64,000 nt of DNA from NCBI RefSeq assembly GCF_000423345.1, contig NZ_AUHU01000006.1, positions 62,001-126,000 of the forward strand. The letters run 5' to 3'. Every line of letters begins with the position of its first letter. Position 1 is the first letter of the stretch. The position numbers and the translations under genes were made by a program. The notes below the pieces were generated by a model, which searched no databases, was not told the DNA's origin, and saw nothing but the letters and a program-made list of their open reading frames with translations. The DNA is from Marinimicrobium agarilyticum DSM 16975 (lineage in GTDB: Bacteria; Pseudomonadota; Gammaproteobacteria; Pseudomonadales; Cellvibrionaceae). Below are positions 36,164-48,605 of this stretch, in pieces.

Positions 36164-36193
36164 CAACAAATGCGGGCAAGCCCGCATTTGTTG
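36164..36193. terminator. Hairpin between dnaK and dnaJ
   Basis: Perfect 14-bp stem CAACAAATGCGGGC with a two-base AA spacer, in the dnaK-dnaJ gap; the minus-strand arm is followed by ATCAGTGG, with no T run. Likely a partial terminator or processing site lowering dnaJ relative to dnaK (inference). Confidence 0.55.
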
Positions 36194-36235
36194 ATACCGT
36201 CTCATTTTCAGGGCCAGTTTGAACCCGCGCAGGAC

Positions 36236-38167
<1,932 letters not shown>

Positions 38168-38306
38168 ATGAAACGTCTCCTAAGTGTTCTTTCCGTTGGC
38201 GAGCCCTGAAGGCCATCGCCTGTCGTGTGTTTTACCGGTCCCTCTCCGAACTCTGGTCCGCTCTCCGGAACCGGCTTTGCAATTTGCAATCTGAGTTACT
38301 GTCTTT

Positions 38307-38332
38307 ATTGGTGCGTCTGCGGCGTTTTCAAG
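38307..38332 (-). promoter_or_regulatory. Possible sigma-32 promoter of dnaK
   Basis: Minus strand CTTGAAA (38326-38332), 13-base spacer, ACCAAT (38307-38312). The -35 is exact; the -10 is only a partial match to CCCCAT. Located between grpE stop and dnaK start. Confidence 0.45.
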
Positions 38333-38354
38333 GGCGCGCCACACCATTGAAGCC

Positions 38355-38942
38355 TTACTCCGCCCCTTTTGAGACGACCACCATCGCGGGCCGCACGAGA
38401 CGGCCGTTCAGGGTGTAGCCTTTCTGGAACACCTCAATCACGGTATTGGGCTCCACATCAGGGTTGGGCACCATGGTCATGGCCTGGTGGAGCTCCGGAT
38501 CAAACGGCTCGCCCGCCGGATCGACCGATTCCACGTTGTACTTGGCCAGAGCGTCCACAAACGATTTGTGGGTCAACTCAATCCCTTCAATCACGGACTT
38601 GAAGTCCGCGTTGTCACGGTCCATTGACGCCAGAGCCCGCTCCAGGTTGTCCACCACCGGCAGCAGGTCCTGAAGGAGTTTTTCCTGGCCGAACTTGTGG
38701 GCTTTTTCCACATCTTTTTCGGCTCGGATACGGGCGTTCTGGGCCTCCGCCTGGGAACGAAGGACCTGCTCCTTGGCCGCGTCCATCGCGGCGTTCAAGG
38801 ACTCAATCGTCGCCTTGAGGCTTTCAACTGTCTCTTCACCGCCGGCCTGCTCTTGGCCTTCAGGCACCTCGGTATCGGCTGCCTGCGCCTCGGCAGCATC
38901 CCCAACCGGCTCTTGTGCTTCGCGCTTGTCTTCGTTAGCCAC
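38355..38942 (-). CDS. grpE: Nucleotide exchange factor GrpE
   Basis: 195 residues. Acidic, low-complexity N terminus, long coiled coil (about 40-95; [20 protein letters not shown]), then the head domain with [34 protein letters not shown] and [14 protein letters not shown]. Releases ADP from DnaK. GTG start at 38942 with GGAG six bases before. A near-perfect sigma-32 promoter lies 60-90 bp upstream; divergent from recN. Confidence 0.96.
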   Translation of the reverse strand: MANEDKREAQEPVGDAAEAQAADTEVPEGQEQAGGEETVESLKATIESLNAAMDAAKEQVLRSQAEAQNARIRAEKDVEKAHKFGQEKLLQDLLPVVDNLERALASMDRDNADFKSVIEGIELTHKSFVDALAKYNVESVDPAGEPFDPELHQAMTMVPNPDVEPNTVIEVFQKGYTLNGRLVRPAMVVVSKGAE

Positions 38943-39002
38943 GCTGATCTCCGTTGTCGTTTACTGTGGCAGCCCGAGGCTGCAGAATAAGAATGTGGCT
39001 CC

Positions 39003-39033
39003 TATATGGGGCTGTCGACAGGGGATTCAAGGG
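39003..39033 (-). promoter_or_regulatory. Sigma-32 heat-shock promoter of grpE
   Basis: Minus strand CCCTTGAAT, 13-base spacer, CCCCATATA. This matches the established RpoH consensus CTTGAAA-N11/16-CCCCATNT almost exactly and sits 61 bp before the grpE start. Confidence 0.85.
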
Positions 39034-39091
39034 CCGCATTGGCGACCTCGCAAAATTTCCAGCCCAGACCCTAGCCGAACCCGCGTTTTTA

Positions 39092-39107
39092 CTGTATAAA
39101 AACACAG
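39092..39107. promoter_or_regulatory. LexA (SOS) box upstream of recN
   Basis: CTGTATAAAAACACAG matches the gammaproteobacterial LexA consensus CTGT-N8-ACAG exactly and contains a TATAAA -10-like element, 28 bp before the recN ATG. recN is a classical SOS gene. Confidence 0.88.
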
Positions 39108-39135
39108 ACTATTCTCTCGCTTTGTGAGGGTCTTT

Positions 39136-40812
39136 ATGCTCACGCACCTCAGCATCCGCAATTTCACGCTGGTCGACCAACTCGACCTGGACATAAAGCC
39201 GGGCATGACCGCGATCACCGGCGAAACCGGCGCGGGCAAGTCCATTGTGCTGGACGCTCTGGCCCAGACCCTGGGTGACCGGGCGGACGGCCAACGGGTC
39301 CGGGCCGGCGCCAAACGGGCCGATATTCACGCCAGCTTCGACATCCGTCACATCGACAATGCCCGCCAGTGGCTGGAAGAGCACGAGCTTCTGGATGAAG
39401 AGATGCCCGGCGACTGCCTGCTGCGCCGAGTCGTCACCGCCGAGGGGCGCTCCAAAGCGTTTATCAATGGCCGGCCGGTCACATTGCAGCAGTTGCGGCA
39501 ATTGGGCGAGATGTTGATCGACATTCACAGCCAGCACGAGCACCAGTCTCTGTTGCGCAAGGACACCCATCGCCAGTTGCTGGACGAGTATGCCGGTCAG
39601 AGCGAACTGGCGGCCCAGGTCCGCCAGGCCTTCCGCCTCTGGCAGGAGCGGCGCAGCGCTTTTGAGCAACTGCGCGACAACGCCGAGGAGATGAGCGCCC
39701 GCTTCCAACTACTGAGCTACCAGGTGGAAGAACTGGAACAACTGAACCTCGCCGAGGGCGAACTGGACGAGCTGGAAGCCGAGCAGCGCAGCCTGGCCAA
39801 CGCCGAGGAGATTTTGCGCTCAAGCCATGAACTGGCCGCGCTCTGTGCCGATGACGATCAGGGCCTGAGCGTAATGCTCCACCGGGCGCTGCACCTGCTG
39901 CGCGATATGCCGGAAAAATCCGGTGCACTGCAGGAGGCGGAGCAGTTGCTCAACAGCGCCCAGATTCAGGTGGACGAGGCCCAGCGTGAGGTGGACCGCC
40001 ACATTGATCAGTTCAATCTGGACCCCGAGCGCCTGCGGGAGGTAGAGGAGCGTCTGAGCGCCATTTACGAGGTAGCGCGCAAGCATCGAATCGGGCCGGA
40101 ACAATTGACCAGCCTGTTTGAGGAGCTGAGTCGGGAACTGGGTCAGCTTCAGGGTGGGGATGAGCACCTGGAGGAGTTGGAGCGCCAGGCGCAAGCCGCC
40201 GAAGCCGCATACCGGAAAGTGGCCACGACACTGTCGAAGGCGCGCCAGAGCGCCAGCACCAAGCTGGCCAAGGCCGTCAACCAACAGCTGACTGACCTGG
40301 CCATGCCCAACGCCCGCCTGGAAGTCAGCCTGAAGTCATCGGAAGGCAAACCGGGGCCTCACGGCCTGGAAGAGATCGAATTTATTATCAGTACCAACCC
40401 GGGCCAGACGGCGCGCTCACTGAACAAGGTGGCCTCCGGGGGCGAACTTTCCCGGGTCAGTCTGGCGATTCAGGTGGTCACCGCCCGCACATCAGCCACG
40501 CCTACTCTGGTGTTCGACGAAGTGGATGTCGGCATCGGTGGCGCCACCGGCGATGTGGTCGGTCGGTTGCTCCGCCAACTGGGCCAGGGAGGCCAGGTCC
40601 TCTGCGTCACTCACCTGGCACAGGTAGCCAGCAAGGGGCACCAGCATCTGCAGGTGTCCAAGACCGCCAGCAAGAAATCGGCCCAGTCCACCCTGGTGGC
40701 GCTCGACGGGGAAGCGAAAATCGAGGAAATTGCCCGGATGCTGGGCGGGATGACGGTAACGGAACAATCCCTGGCGCATGCCCGCGAGATGGTGGCGGCA
40801 GGCGACGCCTGA
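39136..40812 (+). CDS. recN: DNA repair protein RecN
   Basis: 558 residues. SMC-like ATPase used in double-strand-break repair. Walker A GETGAGKSIVLDAL near the N terminus, long coiled coil (about 160-350), ABC signature SGGELSRVSLAIQV, Walker B LVFDEVDVGIGG, and VLCVTHLAQVASKG. ATG at 39136 starts the conserved MLTHLSIRNF; an in-frame GTG at 39124 is possible. LexA box just upstream. Convergent with fur. Confidence 0.97.
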   Translation: MLTHLSIRNFTLVDQLDLDIKPGMTAITGETGAGKSIVLDALAQTLGDRADGQRVRAGAKRADIHASFDIRHIDNARQWLEEHELLDEEMPGDCLLRRVVTAEGRSKAFINGRPVTLQQLRQLGEMLIDIHSQHEHQSLLRKDTHRQLLDEYAGQSELAAQVRQAFRLWQERRSAFEQLRDNAEEMSARFQLLSYQVEELEQLNLAEGELDELEAEQRSLANAEEILRSSHELAALCADDDQGLSVMLHRALHLLRDMPEKSGALQEAEQLLNSAQIQVDEAQREVDRHIDQFNLDPERLREVEERLSAIYEVARKHRIGPEQLTSLFEELSRELGQLQGGDEHLEELERQAQAAEAAYRKVATTLSKARQSASTKLAKAVNQQLTDLAMPNARLEVSLKSSEGKPGPHGLEEIEFIISTNPGQTARSLNKVASGGELSRVSLAIQVVTARTSATPTLVFDEVDVGIGGATGDVVGRLLRQLGQGGQVLCVTHLAQVASKGHQHLQVSKTASKKSAQSTLVALDGEAKIEEIARMLGGMTVTEQSLAHAREMVAAGDA

Positions 40813-40821
40813 GGCAGGACG

Positions 40822-40849
40822 CGGAGAAGGCGCAGAAGCGCCTTCTCCG
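40822..40849. terminator. Hairpin between recN and fur
   Basis: Perfect 12-bp stem CGGAGAAGGCGC with an AGAA loop between the convergent recN and fur stops. T run absent, so strength uncertain. Confidence 0.55.
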
Positions 40850-40862
40850 ACCAGAAGCGGCT

Positions 40863-41276
40863 TTAAAGGTTCTTTTTCGGTTTCACGTAAAGAACGAGGT
40901 TATGATCCATGAGCTCATAACCGTGTTCTTCGGCGATCTGCCGCTGCAGGCGCTCAATTTCCTCGTTGTGGAACTCGACCACTTCACCTGAGTCTACACA
41001 GACCATGTGGTCGTGGTGATCCCCACGAGCGATCTCAAACACCGAGTGACCGCCATCAAAGTTGTGGCGCTCCACCAGACCGGCACTTTCAAATTGCGTC
41101 AGAACCCGATACACCGTGGCCAAGCCGACATCGTCACCCGCCTCCATCAGCGCCTTGTAAACGTCCTCGGCGCTCATATGGTGGTTGTCAGACGATTCCA
41201 GCATTTGCAAGATCTTGACGCGAGGCAGTGTGACTTTCAGCCCCACTTTGCGCAGTTCCTGGTTCTCTTCGGCCAT
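40863..41276 (-). CDS. fur: Ferric uptake regulator Fur
   Basis: 137 residues. N-terminal winged helix (RVKILQMLESSDNHHMSAED, GLATVYRVLTQFESAGLVER) and C-terminal metal/dimer domain (GDHHDHMVCVDSGEVVEFHN). The E. coli CxxC structural zinc site is reduced to CVDS, so the second Cys is missing, as known for some other Fur proteins such as that of Pseudomonas. Iron-sensing repressor. Divergent from bamE, the usual gammaproteobacterial order. Confidence 0.95.
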   Translation of the reverse strand: MAEENQELRKVGLKVTLPRVKILQMLESSDNHHMSAEDVYKALMEAGDDVGLATVYRVLTQFESAGLVERHNFDGGHSVFEIARGDHHDHMVCVDSGEVVEFHNEEIERLQRQIAEEHGYELMDHNLVLYVKPKKNL

Positions 41277-41353
41277 TTAACCCCCAAACCCTTCTCAGTG
41301 TTCATGTCAATCGGGTATTATCCCCGTTCATTTTGCCAAGTGGAAGCCCTAGT

Positions 41354-41809
41354 ATGAAAATAGCCAGCAAACTCTCACTGGTCGCCGTTTTATTTGCCAG
41401 CCTGACGGGTTGCTCCTATTTCCAGTTCCCCGGTGTCCATAAAATCTATGTACAGCAGGGGCATATCATCACCGAGGAGATGCTCGAACAACTCGAAACC
41501 GGCATGACCAAACGCCAGGTCCGCTTTGTTCTCGGCACCCCATTGCTGGAAGATGAGTTCAATCAGGACCGCTGGGACTACCACTACACCCTGCGCCGCG
41601 GCGATAACACCCTGCGCGAGCGTCACTTGACGGTCTATTTTGAAGACGACGTCATGACCCGCTACGAGGACAGCCTGCCCCAGAAAACGGAAGAAGAGGA
41701 AGCGCCCCTGGTCCCCACCAACATCGAAGGGGACCCCCTGCCCATACCGAGCAACACACCGGTCGAGGGCAACGAAGAGACCCCGCTTCCCAGCAACACG
41801 GACCGCTAG
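41354..41809 (+). CDS. bamE: Outer membrane protein assembly factor BamE
   Basis: 151 residues. Lipoprotein signal (LFASLTGC) and the SmpA/OmlA domain: YVQQGHIITEEMLEQLETGM, RQVRFVLGTPLLEDEFNQDR, WDYHYTL. Periplasmic lipoprotein of the BAM complex inserting beta-barrel proteins. The acidic, Pro-rich tail (about 110-151) is longer than in E. coli. ATG at 41354; the open frame upstream has no support. Confidence 0.94.
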   Translation: MKIASKLSLVAVLFASLTGCSYFQFPGVHKIYVQQGHIITEEMLEQLETGMTKRQVRFVLGTPLLEDEFNQDRWDYHYTLRRGDNTLRERHLTVYFEDDVMTRYEDSLPQKTEEEEAPLVPTNIEGDPLPIPSNTPVEGNEETPLPSNTDR

Positions 41810-41817
41810 CCGCCGCC

Positions 41818-41841
41818 AGGCGGCCAAAAACCGGGCCGCCT
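41818..41841. terminator. Hairpin between bamE and rnfH
   Basis: AGGCGGCC/GGCCGCCT stem with an A-rich eight-base loop, between convergent stops; its right end touches the rnfH stop codon. Confidence 0.5.
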
Positions 41842-42164
41842 TAGCTGTCGTCTTCCTTTTTCTTCTGAGCCCGCTTGCGCCTCGCTTCTTTCGGATCGGC
41901 GATCAGCGGGCGATAGATCTCCACCCGGTCCCCAGGCTGCAGCTCGTGCTCCTTCGGTGGTTTCAGACCTTTGGTCCCGAGCGTCTGCCCAAAAATCCCC
42001 ATCTTGGCCGATTCCAGATCAATTTCTGGAAAGACCTTGATGATTCCGGAACGCTCGGCCGCCTGAAACGCCGTGGTGCCCGGCTCCACCAGCACTTCGA
42101 TGATCCTCTGCTTGTCCGGCAACGCGAAGGCCACTTCCACCGTTATCAAATCACCGTCTGACAT
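41841..42164 (-). CDS. rnfH: RnfH family ubiquitin-like protein
   Basis: 107 residues of the RnfH/UPF0125 beta-grasp family: VEVAFALPDKQRIIEVLVEP, FGQTLGTKGLKPPKEHELQPG, GDRVEIYRPLIADPKEARRK. The function is uncertain. It directly follows ratA on the same strand, the conserved ratAB (ratA-rnfH) order. Confidence 0.9.
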   Translation of the reverse strand: MSDGDLITVEVAFALPDKQRIIEVLVEPGTTAFQAAERSGIIKVFPEIDLESAKMGIFGQTLGTKGLKPPKEHELQPGDRVEIYRPLIADPKEARRKRAQKKKEDDS

Positions 42165-42173
42165 CTGTCACCC

Positions 42174-42614
42174 TCACGTACCGTAAACCTGGCGAGCACG
42201 ATCGCACAGGGCATCTACCTGTTGGCTCGCCGCCGCTTCAAAAAATTTCCCTGCCGCCATGCTTAACAAGCGGTTCTGCATGGCGAACTCAAGCTCGAGC
42301 GTCACTCTACAGCCGTCTGCGATGGAGTCAAAACTCCATTTGCCCTCCAGCCGGGAAAACGGGCCGTCCACCAGGCTCAATGTCATTTCGCCGGGGGGGC
42401 GCAATTCATTGCGGGTGACAAAGCTCTGGCGGATGCCGGCCTTCTGCAACTCAAGCTTGGCTTCCAGCCAGCCCTCGCCACGGCGCAGGACCTCGGCGCT
42501 GACACAGTCGCTCATGTACTGAGGATAGGCCTCAATATCGTTCACCAGATCAAACATTTGTTGCGCGCTGTATTGAACCAGAGCGCTTCGTTTTACACGA
42601 TGAGTCAAGAACAC
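42174..42614 (-). CDS. ratA: RatA family protein (START-like, ribosome-association toxin / COQ10-type)
   Basis: 146 residues. The START-like family pattern is clear: RSALVQYSAQQMFDLVNDIE, AYPQYMSDCVSAEVL, LELEFAMQNRLLSMAAGKFF. E. coli RatA was reported to block 70S association, while homologs COQ10/YfjG bind ubiquinone; which applies here is not known. 9 bp ahead of rnfH. Start ATG at 42614. Confidence 0.9.
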   Translation of the reverse strand: MFLTHRVKRSALVQYSAQQMFDLVNDIEAYPQYMSDCVSAEVLRRGEGWLEAKLELQKAGIRQSFVTRNELRPPGEMTLSLVDGPFSRLEGKWSFDSIADGCRVTLELEFAMQNRLLSMAAGKFFEAAASQQVDALCDRARQVYGT

Positions 42615-42627
42615 TCTCCCCGTAGGT

Positions 42628-44016
42628 TTAAGCCAGGATGCCGGCCAGGAGGATCACCAGCAGCGCCGGTGGACACACATATTTCAACAGCGCCAACCAC
42701 AGCCTGAACTGGCCGTCACTTTCCTGGCGCAGCTCGTGACGAAGCAGCTCGCGCTTGGCGACCCAGCCCACGAACAGGGCCATCAGCAACCCGCCGAGCG
42801 GCAACATCACCCGCTGCGTAAAGAAATCCAGGAAATCAAAAATATTCATGCCGAACAGGCCACTGAACTCGGCCCAACGGTTAAACGATAGGACCGAGCC
42901 AATCCCCAGCAGCCAGGCGAGGGCGGCAATCACCATATTGGCCTTAACCCGCCCCACGCCGAAACGCTCGGTCACATAGGCGACACAGGGCTCCAACAGG
43001 GAAATCGTCGAACTCCAGGCCGCCAGTGTCACCAGGATGAAAAAGGCCGCCCCGAACAGGACGCCGGCGGGCATATTGCCAAACGCCACTGGCAGACTGA
43101 TAAACATCAGCCCTGGTCCCTCCCCGGGCGAAATACCGGGGGTGGCAAACACGATAGGAAACATGGCCAAGCCAGCCACCAGTGCCACCAACGTATCCAG
43201 CGCCGCGACGGTCAGGACCATTTTGCCAATCGAGGTTTTACCGGGCATATAGGAGCCATACGCCATGATTGCCCCCATGGCGAGGCTCAACGTAAAGAAG
43301 GCGTGCCCCAATGCCACGGAGGCGGCCTTCCAGGAAAGGTCCGCCGGATTGAAGCTGAACATGAACTGCAGGCCGCGCATAAAATCGCCGGCGACAGCGG
43401 CATAGACCAAGAGCATTAGCAGCAGCAGAAACAGAAGCGGCATCAATACCCGGACAGCGGTCTCCAGGCCTTTCGTCACACCAAACACCACCACCAGAAC
43501 GGTCATGCCGATAAAAAGGGTCTGCCACAACATCAACCGCAATGGGTCGGCCAGCAGCTCATCGAAGGCGGTGCTGGCGGAGTCTCCATTCCAACCGGTG
43601 AAACCGCCCTGTATAGCGGTACTCATATAGTCGAGCGCCCAGCCCGCCACGACGCTGTAGAACGACAGAATCAGAAAGGCGGCAATCACGCCACTCCAAC
43701 CGATGGCGCTCCAGAGCGGAGAGACCCGGCTCTGGCGTGCCATCTTGCTGACGGCGCCCACCGGGTTGGCGCGACCGTGGCGCCCGATAAGCACTTCCGC
43801 AATCATCACCGGCACGCCGATCAGGGCGATAAAGACCAGATACATGAGCACAAAAGCGCCCCCACCGTTTTCGCCGGTGATGTAGGGAAACTTCCAGATG
43901 TTGCCGAGCCCCACCGCCGAACCGGTGGCGGCCAGCACAAAGGTCCCTTTGTGCCCCCAGATGGCGTGTTGTTTTATGCGTTCCACGGCAAGACTCCGCG
44001 TTTCCGGCGTTTGCAT
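42628..44016 (-). CDS. Sodium-dependent transporter (SNF/LeuT family)
   Basis: 462 residues, about 11-12 transmembrane helices. LeuT-fold hallmarks: TFVLAATGSAVGLGNIWKFP with YITGENGGGAFVL, and later GHAFFTLSLAMGAIMAYGSY. Imports an amino acid or amine with Na+; substrate unknown. ATG at 44016 has GGGAG six bases before it; the frame further upstream is not coding. Downstream ratA-rnfH are in the same direction 13 bp away and may be co-transcribed. Confidence 0.92.
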   Translation of the reverse strand: MQTPETRSLAVERIKQHAIWGHKGTFVLAATGSAVGLGNIWKFPYITGENGGGAFVLMYLVFIALIGVPVMIAEVLIGRHGRANPVGAVSKMARQSRVSPLWSAIGWSGVIAAFLILSFYSVVAGWALDYMSTAIQGGFTGWNGDSASTAFDELLADPLRLMLWQTLFIGMTVLVVVFGVTKGLETAVRVLMPLLFLLLLMLLVYAAVAGDFMRGLQFMFSFNPADLSWKAASVALGHAFFTLSLAMGAIMAYGSYMPGKTSIGKMVLTVAALDTLVALVAGLAMFPIVFATPGISPGEGPGLMFISLPVAFGNMPAGVLFGAAFFILVTLAAWSSTISLLEPCVAYVTERFGVGRVKANMVIAALAWLLGIGSVLSFNRWAEFSGLFGMNIFDFLDFFTQRVMLPLGGLLMALFVGWVAKRELLRHELRQESDGQFRLWLALLKYVCPPALLVILLAGILA

Positions 44017-44191
44017 GCCCTGCTCCCTGAAGGTTGCCAAGGAGCACAAATAGCAGGCACAAAAGCGGCATTGTAACGGCAATTGCACTGATTGTGCAGG
44101 GTTCCTCCTCTCACCCGGGCAGACAGGAAGCCCTTCGAGCCTTTATAATGCCTGCCGCACACTCACGCGCCGAGCAAGGTTGATCATTTTC

Positions 44192-44674
44192 ATGAGCAAG
44201 AAGAAGGGCAACAAATCCAACAGCAATACGATCGCTCAGAACAAGAAGGCGAAGTTTGATTTCGCCCTGCAGGATGATCTGGAGGCGGGTCTTTCGCTGC
44301 AAGGTTGGGAGGTAAAGAGCCTGCGCCAGGGCAAGGTGCAGCTGACGGATTCGTATGTGCTGTTTAAAAATGGCGAGGCTTGGTTGCTGGGAGCGCACAT
44401 TACCCCGCTGCCGACGGTGTCCACGCATTATGTGACGGATCCGACGCGCACGCGCAAGCTGTTGATGAAGCGTAAGGAGATTGCGAAGTTCCAGCAGGCG
44501 GCGGAGCAGAAGGGTTATACGGTGGTGGCAACGACGCTGTATTGGAAGAAGCACTTGGTAAAGTGCAAGGTCGCGCTGGGTAAGGGTAAGCAGGAGCATG
44601 ATAAGCGCGAGACGGAGAAGGCGCGCGATTGGAATCGCCAGAAGCGGGCGATCATGAAGGAGCAGAATAAGTAG
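44192..44674 (+). CDS. smpB: SsrA-binding protein SmpB
   Basis: 160 residues. Family motifs: [54 protein letters not shown] and the basic tail [20 protein letters not shown]. Binds tmRNA for trans-translation. tmRNA itself is not adjacent. A TATAAT at 44144-44149 is a plausible -10. Codon use differs from neighbours, favouring ACG, GCG, GAT, TAT and AAT over the C-ending codons used elsewhere, suggesting a different compositional history. Confidence 0.95.
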   Translation: MSKKKGNKSNSNTIAQNKKAKFDFALQDDLEAGLSLQGWEVKSLRQGKVQLTDSYVLFKNGEAWLLGAHITPLPTVSTHYVTDPTRTRKLLMKRKEIAKFQQAAEQKGYTVVATTLYWKKHLVKCKVALGKGKQEHDKRETEKARDWNRQKRAIMKEQNK

Positions 44675-44725
44675 GCTTTCTCAACGCGCTCTCCATGAAG
44701 TGCCCCCTCCAGAGAGTCCGGCCTC

Positions 44726-44824
44726 GATATCAGGCAGCTTCTTTCGGAAACGCGATAAATCCATCCCTGGAGCTCCCTCACTTCATCCCTGAAGTGAGGG
44801 TTCCGAAAGAAGCTGCCTGACACC
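44726..44824. repeat. Nested hairpin repeat, copy 3 (20-bp arms)
   Basis: Perfect 20-bp arms (44730-44749, 44801-44820), loop 51 nt. The loop contains TCCA-TCCC-TGGA (44760-44771) and an 11-bp hairpin with a TCCC tetraloop (44775-44800, CTTCATCCCTGAAG at its tip). Reverse-complement loop motif CAGGGATGGATTTATCGCG matches the copies at 52.6 and 53.0 kb. Lies between convergent smpB and purA. Confidence 0.85.
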
Positions 44825-44871
44825 GAGTCCTCCGAGGTAAATCCCCCCTTCAGTGGCAACCCCCCAAGCAA

Positions 44872-47395
<2,524 letters not shown>

Positions 47396-47436
47396 AACAG
47401 ACTCGAACAGTTGTTGGATTCAGCGCATTGGGCCAG

Positions 47437-47622
47437 TCAGCGCAGGACGAGCAACAGGCCCGCGCCAATCAGCATACTCACCAGCCCCATCATCCGCAGC
47501 CGGCGGTCATTCACCAGCGCCAGGCTCGCCACCAGTTGGCGCCAGCGCTGAGGGTATAAAAACGGAATAATGCCTTCGATGACCAGCATCAGGCAGAAGG
47601 CGCGCGCGAGATCGTCCCACAT
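47437..47622 (-). CDS. DUF2065 family small membrane protein
   Basis: 61 residues with two hydrophobic helices: LARAFCLMLVIEGIIPFLYP and MMGLVSMLIGAGLLLVLR, joined by RWRQLVASLALVNDRRLR. DUF2065 (YjeT-like) is nearly always found between hflC and hisZ or purA; the function is unknown. Separated from hflC by a terminator. Confidence 0.88.
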   Translation of the reverse strand: MWDDLARAFCLMLVIEGIIPFLYPQRWRQLVASLALVNDRRLRMMGLVSMLIGAGLLLVLR

Positions 47623-47651
47623 GGCGGCCTCTCATTAACCAATCCGGACAC

Positions 47652-47678
47652 AAAAAACCGGGCGCTAGTCGCGCCCGG
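47652..47678 (-). terminator. Intrinsic terminator after hflC
   Basis: CCGGGCGC/GCGCCCGG stem, five-base loop, then six T on the minus strand, between hflC and the DUF2065 gene. Separates hflKC from DUF2065-hisZ-purA. Confidence 0.85.
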
Positions 47679-47726
47679 CGGCAGGATTTTAGCACTTTTT
47701 ACGGGCAAATGGTGCCCGCTCTCTGG

Positions 47727-48605
47727 TTATTTTCGGCCCTCGGAGTTTTTCAAGTAACGAAAGAAATCGCTGCTCGGGTCCACCACCAACAGGTCATCCT
47801 GCTGCCCGAAGGCGCTCCGGTACGCTTCCAGACTGCGCAGAAACGTATAGAACTCAGGGTTGCGACTGAAGACCTGGGCATAAATATTGGTCGCTTTGGC
47901 ATCCCCCTCACCTCGGACCTTCTCGGCATCGCGGTAGGCGTTGGCAAGAATCACCGTGACCTCCCGATCCGCACTGGCTCGAATGACTTCGGCCTGCTCA
48001 CGCCCGGTAGCCCGGTACTCACGAGCCTCTTCTTCCCGCTCGGCGGCCATGCGGTCAAACACCGACTCACTGACATCGTCCGGCAGATCAATACGCTTAA
48101 CGCGAACATCAATCACTTCGACCCCCAGCGACTCCTGCACGGCGCTATTGAGATCAGAGGTGATTTCACTCATCAAGGCGTCACGTTCCCCGGAAACCAC
48201 TTCGTGCAGGGTACGACGACCCACCTGGTTGCGCAGTCCATCCGCAATTCGGGTAGAGAGCCGATTGTCCGCCACGATTTCCTGACCACCGGTCGCTTTG
48301 TAGTACTTGGCGACATCCTGGATTCGCCACTTCGCGTAGGAGTCTACGATCAACCGCTTGTTTTCGACCGTGTAGAAGCTTTCCGGCCGGGCGTCGGTCG
48401 TCAGGGTTCGGCCGTCAAAGGTGCGCACTTTATCAGCGAAGGGAATTTTTACATGCAGGCCGGGAGGCACATCGGTCTCTACCAGCGCCCCAAACCGCAA
48501 TACCACCGCCCGCTCATATTCTTTAACGATGTAAAAAGTGTTGAAAACTACCAGAGCGGCGACACTCGCCGCGATAATCCAGACCAGAACTTTATTTGAT
48601 GACAT
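47727..48605 (-). CDS. hflC: FtsH protease modulator HflC
   Basis: 292 residues. N-terminal transmembrane helix (VLVWIIAASVAALVVFNTFY), SPFH domain (EYERAVVLRFGALVETDVPP, GLHVKIPFADKVRTFD), coiled coil with MAAEREEEAREYRATGREQA. Forms the HflKC complex around FtsH. Starts one base from the hflK stop. Canonical copy in the hfq-hflX-hflK-hflC cluster; a second pair is at 13.5-15.5 kb. Confidence 0.95.
   Translation of the reverse strand: MSSNKVLVWIIAASVAALVVFNTFYIVKEYERAVVLRFGALVETDVPPGLHVKIPFADKVRTFDGRTLTTDARPESFYTVENKRLIVDSYAKWRIQDVAKYYKATGGQEIVADNRLSTRIADGLRNQVGRRTLHEVVSGERDALMSEITSDLNSAVQESLGVEVIDVRVKRIDLPDDVSESVFDRMAAEREEEAREYRATGREQAEVIRASADREVTVILANAYRDAEKVRGEGDAKATNIYAQVFSRNPEFYTFLRSLEAYRSAFGQQDDLLVVDPSSDFFRYLKNSEGRK

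Noticed and set aside
44675-44871. tmRNA (ssrA) downstream of smpB
   Set aside because: The region is a nested hairpin repeat; no tRNA-Ala-like ends or tag reading frame seen.
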